From: Bacilli bacterium
GTDB taxonomy: Bacteria > Bacillota_I > Bacilli_A > RF39 > UBA660
Length of the DNA: 9,866 bases
Direction of reading: 5' to 3'
Assembly: GCA_900772445.1 (NCBI GenBank)
Contig: CAAHEL010000078.1
Location: 1-9,866 of the forward strand
The first letter of the stretch is position 1. Every line of letters starts with the position of its first letter. The notes under the pieces are model-generated. The model worked only from the letters and a program-made list of their open reading frames with translations, was not told the origin of the DNA and made no database searches. Position numbers and translations under genes: made by a program. This document shows, in pieces, positions 6,163-9,866 of the stretch.

Positions 6163-7605
6163 ATGGGATTATTTAATTTTAAAAAAGAGAAAAATAGCAA
6201 TAACGTTATAGATTTAAATGGTTATATAATAGATAAAGAACAAGGAATATTAATTGGGGTACCAGTTGGGCTTTCAGTTTATAATATTCCGTCTAGTGTA
6301 AAAGAAATAAGCGCACAAGCATTAAATGGTATGAAGCGTAGTGCAGTAGAAATTGATTTTTCTAATAACTCATATATAACTAGTTTACCTAGTTTGGCTT
6401 TTCACCATTTTGAAAAACTTTCAAAAGTTATTTTGCCTCAAAATTTAAAGAAGATGGAATACTTTTTTGATGAAATTGCTTTAAATAACGGAGTAGAAAT
6501 TATTTTGCCACAAAATCTCGAACAGTTTGCTCGTAATCAATTTTCACCAAGTATAAAACATTTAGAACTAGATGATAGTGTAAGTCAGTTAATGGGTGGT
6601 ATAGTTTCACATAACAACGTTTTAGAAGAACTAGTTATTAATGGTAATATTAAAAATCTTCCAAGTTTTTCAGTTAATCAAACTAAATTTTTACGAGAAT
6701 TATGGATTAAAGATGGTGTTGTTTTTATGGAAGATAATGCCATTAGAGGTTGTAATAATCTAACTGATATACATATTCCTGAATCTTTAAGGAATTTCAA
6801 ATTAGGAACTGATGACTTTAGACCACTTAATAGTTTTAAATTTGGTGGTAGAGAATATTTTCCAACTGAAGAAGAAATAGAGAAAGAAAGACATAGAACA
6901 ATAAGATTATATAAAATGATTAATAAAACTGAAATTATTTTTGAAGTTAACCGAAGTCAATTTACTTCGATGGTTGATAAGGAAAATGAATTAGTTTTCA
7001 AAGGACCAGGAGACATTAGTTATAATATACCTAAAGAAAAAATTATTAATTGTAAATATATAACAGTTGATATAGTTAATAAACAAATGATTATTAAAAC
7101 AGCAAAACAAGAAATTAACAATTCTTCAGATAAAAAGATAGAAAGCAATATACAAAGTATAAATATATCTAGTAAAAAAAATATGAGTGCAAGTGATATA
7201 AAAACAAAAATCGAAGAATTACTAGGTATTAAAATAACAAGAACCAAGAGAATAAAAAATAAAGTAACTGGTGACTTTGTAACGGTTTTAAAAACACAAC
7301 AAGAATTATCTAACGAAATGCTATCTTTATTAGAAGATTTCGAAGAAGATGATATAATAGAAAGACTTGACAGTAAGACAATAAACGAATACAAAAGATA
7401 TTTAAAATGGGTTTATGGTGAATTAATAAGTTATGCGCCTTATCAAGAACTTGAAACTCAAGATAAAATTAATGAATATATAGAACTATTACGTCGTAAA
7501 TATGGTTATTATGAAAAAAATATTTCAGAACAAGAAAAGATAGACCAAATTATTTATAGTGAAATAGACGCTATAGAAGAAACAAAAGGACCTCATAGAA
7601 AATAA
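6163..7605 (+). CDS. Cytoplasmic BspA-type leucine-rich-repeat protein with unrecognised C-terminal region
   Basis: This is a 480-residue protein. Residues 40-215 form LRR_5 (BspA-like) repeats of about 20-25 residues, recognisable as LSKVILPQNL, VEIILPQNL, LEELVINGNI, LRELWIKDGV and LTDIHIPESL. Unlike classical BspA surface proteins it has no signal peptide, membrane anchor or cell-wall sorting motif, so it is predicted to be cytosolic. Residues about 245-310 look like a small beta-rich domain (IIFEVNRSQFTSM, YITVDIVNKQMIIK). Residues about 340-480 are highly charged and probably helical, rich in Glu and Lys, and I do not recognise them. AGGGAG (6149-6154) lies eight bases before the ATG. 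The gaps to both neighbours are about 40 bases, without a terminator, so it is probably co-transcribed. A scaffold or protein-binding role is inferred from the repeats only. Confidence 0.8.
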   Translation: MGLFNFKKEKNSNNVIDLNGYIIDKEQGILIGVPVGLSVYNIPSSVKEISAQALNGMKRSAVEIDFSNNSYITSLPSLAFHHFEKLSKVILPQNLKKMEYFFDEIALNNGVEIILPQNLEQFARNQFSPSIKHLELDDSVSQLMGGIVSHNNVLEELVINGNIKNLPSFSVNQTKFLRELWIKDGVVFMEDNAIRGCNNLTDIHIPESLRNFKLGTDDFRPLNSFKFGGREYFPTEEEIEKERHRTIRLYKMINKTEIIFEVNRSQFTSMVDKENELVFKGPGDISYNIPKEKIINCKYITVDIVNKQMIIKTAKQEINNSSDKKIESNIQSINISSKKNMSASDIKTKIEELLGIKITRTKRIKNKVTGDFVTVLKTQQELSNEMLSLLEDFEEDDIIERLDSKTINEYKRYLKWVYGELISYAPYQELETQDKINEYIELLRRKYGYYEKNISEQEKIDQIIYSEIDAIEETKGPHRK

Positions 7606-7646
7606 ATATTCTTCTATATGAAATGCACTAAAAAGGAAGCGATAAT

Positions 7647-8576
7647 ATGTTAGAAAAAATTAAAAAATCCTGCGATTATGTTACAGAAAGAAGTAAATAT
7701 GTAACAATTAATTATAAAAAATTAGATGAATACATAAAAACGATTGAATGCCAAAAAATAAAATTTTGGTTAAGTAGTAATCCTTATGGTTTGTTTGATA
7801 TGAATATAGATAAAATAATTAACTTTATGCTACTATTTGATTCAATAGATTATTGCTTTTGGGGAGAACCTAAATGGACGGTGGAAACTACCGAAGGACC
7901 AAAAGATGGGTCAGATGCATTATTATATACATTATTAAATTATGTAAAAACATTAGATAAAATTGATTTTACAACTATTTCTTTCGAAGAATTTTCTAAT
8001 ATATTAAAAGGAAATGTCGATATTCCTTTTTTACGTGAAAGATATGATACTGTGGTTTCAATATGTAATATCGTTAATAAGAAAATGAATGGTAACTTTT
8101 ATAACTATATTAAAGAAATAAATAATGATATAGAACTATTTGATATTATTATTAGTAATTTTGATGATTTTTGTGATGAAAGAGTATATGATGGCAAAAA
8201 AATATATTTTTATAAATTAGCACAATTATTAACTTCAGATATTTTACACATTAAAGAATTAATTAATGGTATTAAAGTTGATTATAGTCATTTGGTTGGA
8301 TGTGCTGATTATAAAATACCACAAACATTAAGAGCATTAGGAATACTAGAATTTAATGAAGAATTATCAGAAATCGTTGATAATAAGAAATTAATCAAAG
8401 AAAATTCTATTTATGAAGTAGAAATAAGATCTAATATGATAACAGTTATTAATTATATTAATTCAAAATTAGGAAATAGCTGTTGTATTGATGTTAATGA
8501 CTATTTATTTGTGTCTTCTAGAGATGTTAAAAATATAGCAAAACCATATCATTTGTGTAGAAATAGAAATTATTAA
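7647..8576 (+). CDS. Queuosine salvage protein (Qng1 / DUF2419 family)
   Basis: This 309-residue protein matches the Q_salvage family (eukaryotic C9orf64/QNG1 and bacterial homologues) along its whole length. Recognisable blocks are FWGEPKW (71-77), PFLRERYDTV (127-136), FYKLAQLLTSDIL (188-200), ADYKIPQTLRALGIL (220-234), EVEIRS (257-262), NDYLF (284-288) and PYHLCRNRNY (300-309). Characterised members are N-glycosidases that release queuine from queuosine 5'-phosphate, so that the base can be reused for tRNA modification. Asp221, in the ADY-x-IPQ segment, is a likely functional residue by alignment from memory. AAGGA (7633-7637) lies nine bases before ATG 7647. It is probably the last gene of the run starting at 5348. 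No queuosine synthesis, transport or tRNA-guanine transglycosylase gene lies in the window. Confidence 0.85.
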   Translation: MLEKIKKSCDYVTERSKYVTINYKKLDEYIKTIECQKIKFWLSSNPYGLFDMNIDKIINFMLLFDSIDYCFWGEPKWTVETTEGPKDGSDALLYTLLNYVKTLDKIDFTTISFEEFSNILKGNVDIPFLRERYDTVVSICNIVNKKMNGNFYNYIKEINNDIELFDIIISNFDDFCDERVYDGKKIYFYKLAQLLTSDILHIKELINGIKVDYSHLVGCADYKIPQTLRALGILEFNEELSEIVDNKKLIKENSIYEVEIRSNMITVINYINSKLGNSCCIDVNDYLFVSSRDVKNIAKPYHLCRNRNY

Positions 8577-9532
8577 TAGTATTTCAGAATAAAGGAATCC
8601 AAGTATGATTTGAAATCATTAGGAAGAAGCACAATAACTGAACATATTAATAATATATTAAATAGTGGTGAACTTGCTGAAAACAACACCGTCGGAAAAA
8701 CCGACGTTAATAATTCTAAAAAACCAGTAAAGATATATAACCTTGATATGATTATTGCAGTTGGATATAGAGTAAATTCAAAAAAAGCAACAAACTTTAG
8801 AATTTGGGCTACTAAAATATTAAAAGAATATATGGTAAAAGGCGTAGTTATGGATGATGAAAGATAAAAAAATCCTAACTATATATTTGGAGAAGATTAT
8901 TTTGAGGAAATACTTGAAAGAATTAGAAATATTCGTTCAAGCGAAGAAGATTTTACCAAAAAATAACAGATATATATTCTTCTTGTAGTGTAGATTATGA
9001 TAAAGATTCAGAAATAACAAAAGAATTTTTTAAAACAGTTCAAAATAAATTACATTATGCAATAACTGGCAATACCGCAGCTGAAATAATATATAACAGG
9101 GTGGATTCAGAAAATATGGGACTAACAAATTGGAAAAATTCTCCTGATGGACCCATTTATAAATATGATGTGGACATTGCAAAAAATTATCTAAATGAAA
9201 AAGAATTAAAAGATTTGAATAGAATAGTAACAATGTATTTAGATTATGCAGAATTACAAGCAGAAAATCATAATGCTATGACTATGAAAGATTGGGTAGA
9301 AAAGTTAAATGCATTTTTGCAATTTAATGGTAAAGAAATATTACACGATGTAGGGAAAATATCGTCTAGTGTTACAAAAGAATTAGCTTATAAAGAGTAT
9401 GATAAATTTAAAGTTAAACAAGATAAGTTATATAAATCAGATTTTGATAATTTTTTAAATGAAGCGAGAATGATAGAGAATGGAAGTGAAAATAATGGAT
9501 ATGCATCAAAAAAGAGAAATGAGAAAGAATAA
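8577..9532 (+). pseudogene. rhuM: rhuM pseudogene (multiply disrupted)
   Basis: Pieces of a RhuM-family protein follow one another in the family's order but cannot be translated as one chain. (a) 8591-8614 matches 22 of 24 bases of the 5' part of the second rhuM (9811-9834), but its codon for Arg is replaced by TGA (8606-8608). (b) A deletion and frame change near 8614 remove the expected DGDLWLTQ..MAEL region. (c) SLGRSTITEHINNI through LKEYMVKGVVMDDER is open from 8616 to 8864. (d) An in-frame TAA at 8865-8867 replaces the usual Leu after DDER. (e) The same frame continues through IFGEDYFEEILERIRNIRSSEE. (f) A one-base loss near 8944-8950 shifts the frame. (g) 8951-9532 is then open to the natural end (FYQKITDIYSSCSVDYDKDS, EFFKTVQNKLHYAI, MTMKDWVEKLNAFLQFN). 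No promoter or start was found. At least four independent lesions mean that this is genuine decay. The family is linked to DNA-binding and island-associated functions, but its mechanism is unclear. Confidence 0.88.
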
Positions 9533-9614
9533 AAAAAATGAACGAAGATACAAAAAAGTTTACCATCAACGAGTATCAACTGGTATATACCGACTTATGG
9601 AAAATTACGCATAA
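9495..9614 (+). CDS. Possible 39-codon basic small protein
   Basis: This short ORF starts at ATG 9495 inside the 3' end of the rhuM remnant, in another frame, and ends at TAA 9612-9614. GGAAGTG (9482-9488) is spaced six bases upstream as a possible ribosome binding site. The product begins MDMHQKREMRKNKKNERR and is strongly basic, with about one third Lys plus Arg. A weak terminator follows 12 bases later. I do not recognise it. It may be a chance ORF in A-rich sequence, which is read easily as Lys and Arg codons. Confidence 0.3.
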   Translation: MDMHQKREMRKNKKNERRYKKVYHQRVSTGIYRLMENYA

Positions 9615-9626
9615 ATCTTTGTAAAT

Positions 9627-9652
9627 AAAGAAATTTTTATTCATTTCTTTTT
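9627..9652 (+). terminator. Weak intrinsic terminator between the two rhuM copies
   Basis: AAAGAAAT (9627-9634) pairs perfectly with ATTTCTTT (9643-9650) around an 8-base loop, with a short T-run (9648-9652). The stem is 8 bp but has only one G-C pair. It separates the rhuM remnant from the second rhuM copy. Confidence 0.5.
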
Positions 9653-9746
9653 GCATTTTATGGTTAAAAATAATTTGAATTATTAAAAACTTGGGGTAAT
9701 TCCGATTGATGGAAAACTAAGATTTTAGATATAGGAGATGATGAAA

Positions 9747-9866
9747 ATGACAAAAGATTTAATTATAAGAAGTAGTAGTGCGGAATTCTTAATATTTGAA
9801 AGGCAAACACACGATAAAGGAATTCAAGTTAGATTTGAAGATGGTGATTTGTGGTTAACACAGAAA
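9747..9866 (+). CDS. rhuM: RhuM family protein, N-terminal part (runs off the window)
   Basis: Forty codons are visible up to the window edge. AGGAG (9733-9737) lies nine bases before ATG 9747. In-frame ATGs at 9738 and 9741 sit too close to that site. The product contains DKGIQVRFEDGDLWLTQK, the conserved opening of RhuM proteins, in which WLTQ precedes the helix-turn-helix-like MAELF segment. RhuM was first named from Salmonella pathogenicity island 3 and is frequently found among restriction-modification and other island genes. Its molecular role is unsettled. The visible part is intact and is homologous to the start of the broken copy at 8591-8614. No convincing promoter was found in the 130 bases before it. 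Confidence 0.82.
   Translation, partial: MTKDLIIRSSSAEFLIFERQTHDKGIQVRFEDGDLWLTQK

Noticed and set aside
7020..7394. Minus-strand 124-codon open frame within the leucine-rich-repeat gene
   Set aside because: It is antisense to the Lys/Glu-rich region, giving a Ser/Leu/Ile-rich shadow with no ribosome binding site or family resemblance.
8610..8867. An independent 85-residue gene
   Set aside because: It begins at a TTG with no ribosome binding site, and both ends join onto further RhuM homology across a deletion and an in-frame TAA, so it is a fragment of the pseudogene.
8606..8966. Recoding (stop read-through or programmed frameshift) in rhuM
   Set aside because: TGA and TAA lesions, a deletion and a one-base shift together are too many for programmed recoding, no slippery site with structure is evident, and other genes in the window stop normally at TGA and TAA.
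9030..9579. Minus-strand open frames opposite the rhuM remnant
   Set aside because: The sense strand carries clear RhuM similarity throughout, and the antisense frames show no start signals.

Overview
The window is very AT-rich. It uses the standard stop codons (TGA, TAA and TAG all end genes, and Trp is TGG), AGGAGG-like ribosome binding sites and TTGACA/TATAAT-type promoters. This fits a low-GC Gram-positive bacterium (Firmicutes/Bacillota, plausibly a host-associated Bacilli or Erysipelotrichia-like lineage), although the lineage is inferred from composition and gene families only. Every convincing gene lies on the + strand.

Layout. (1) 18-1976 is a self-contained unit. A consensus promoter is followed by a 27-codon upstream ORF with a strong ribosome binding site, then an intrinsic-terminator hairpin whose 5' arm can instead pair with a segment inside the upstream ORF, then a single ABC exporter half-transporter and its own terminator. 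This looks like a transcription attenuator sensing translation of a leader peptide. (2) 1990-3155 holds an extended -10 promoter, a DUF1697 protein and a RimJ/RimL-type GNAT acetyltransferase. (3) 3306-5036 holds a GNAT-YoaP fusion followed one base later by a four-helix membrane protein fused to a flavodoxin-like domain, then a long terminator hairpin. (4) 5037-5347 is a T-rich, non-coding, degenerate-repeat stretch followed by a strong promoter that sits between the arms of a perfect 10-bp inverted repeat. (5) 5348-8576 is a likely operon: a DUF4406 (deoxyribosyltransferase-like) protein, a small GNAT, a cytoplasmic BspA-type leucine-rich-repeat protein with an unrecognised C-terminal region, and a queuosine-salvage (Qng1/DUF2419) protein. 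(6) 8577-9532 is a multiply broken rhuM gene, followed by a possible tiny basic ORF, a weak terminator, and at 9747 the start of a second, apparently intact rhuM that runs off the window.

Most of the window is a string of small, independently transcribed accessory or stress-type genes (three GNATs, an exporter, DUF1697, a flavodoxin fusion). No single shared pathway is evident. The best candidate for an undescribed regulatory system is the leader-peptide attenuator at 53-215. The right end moves into a mobile or defence-type neighbourhood, because RhuM proteins are often found beside restriction-modification and other island genes; that is an inference about sequence beyond the window.
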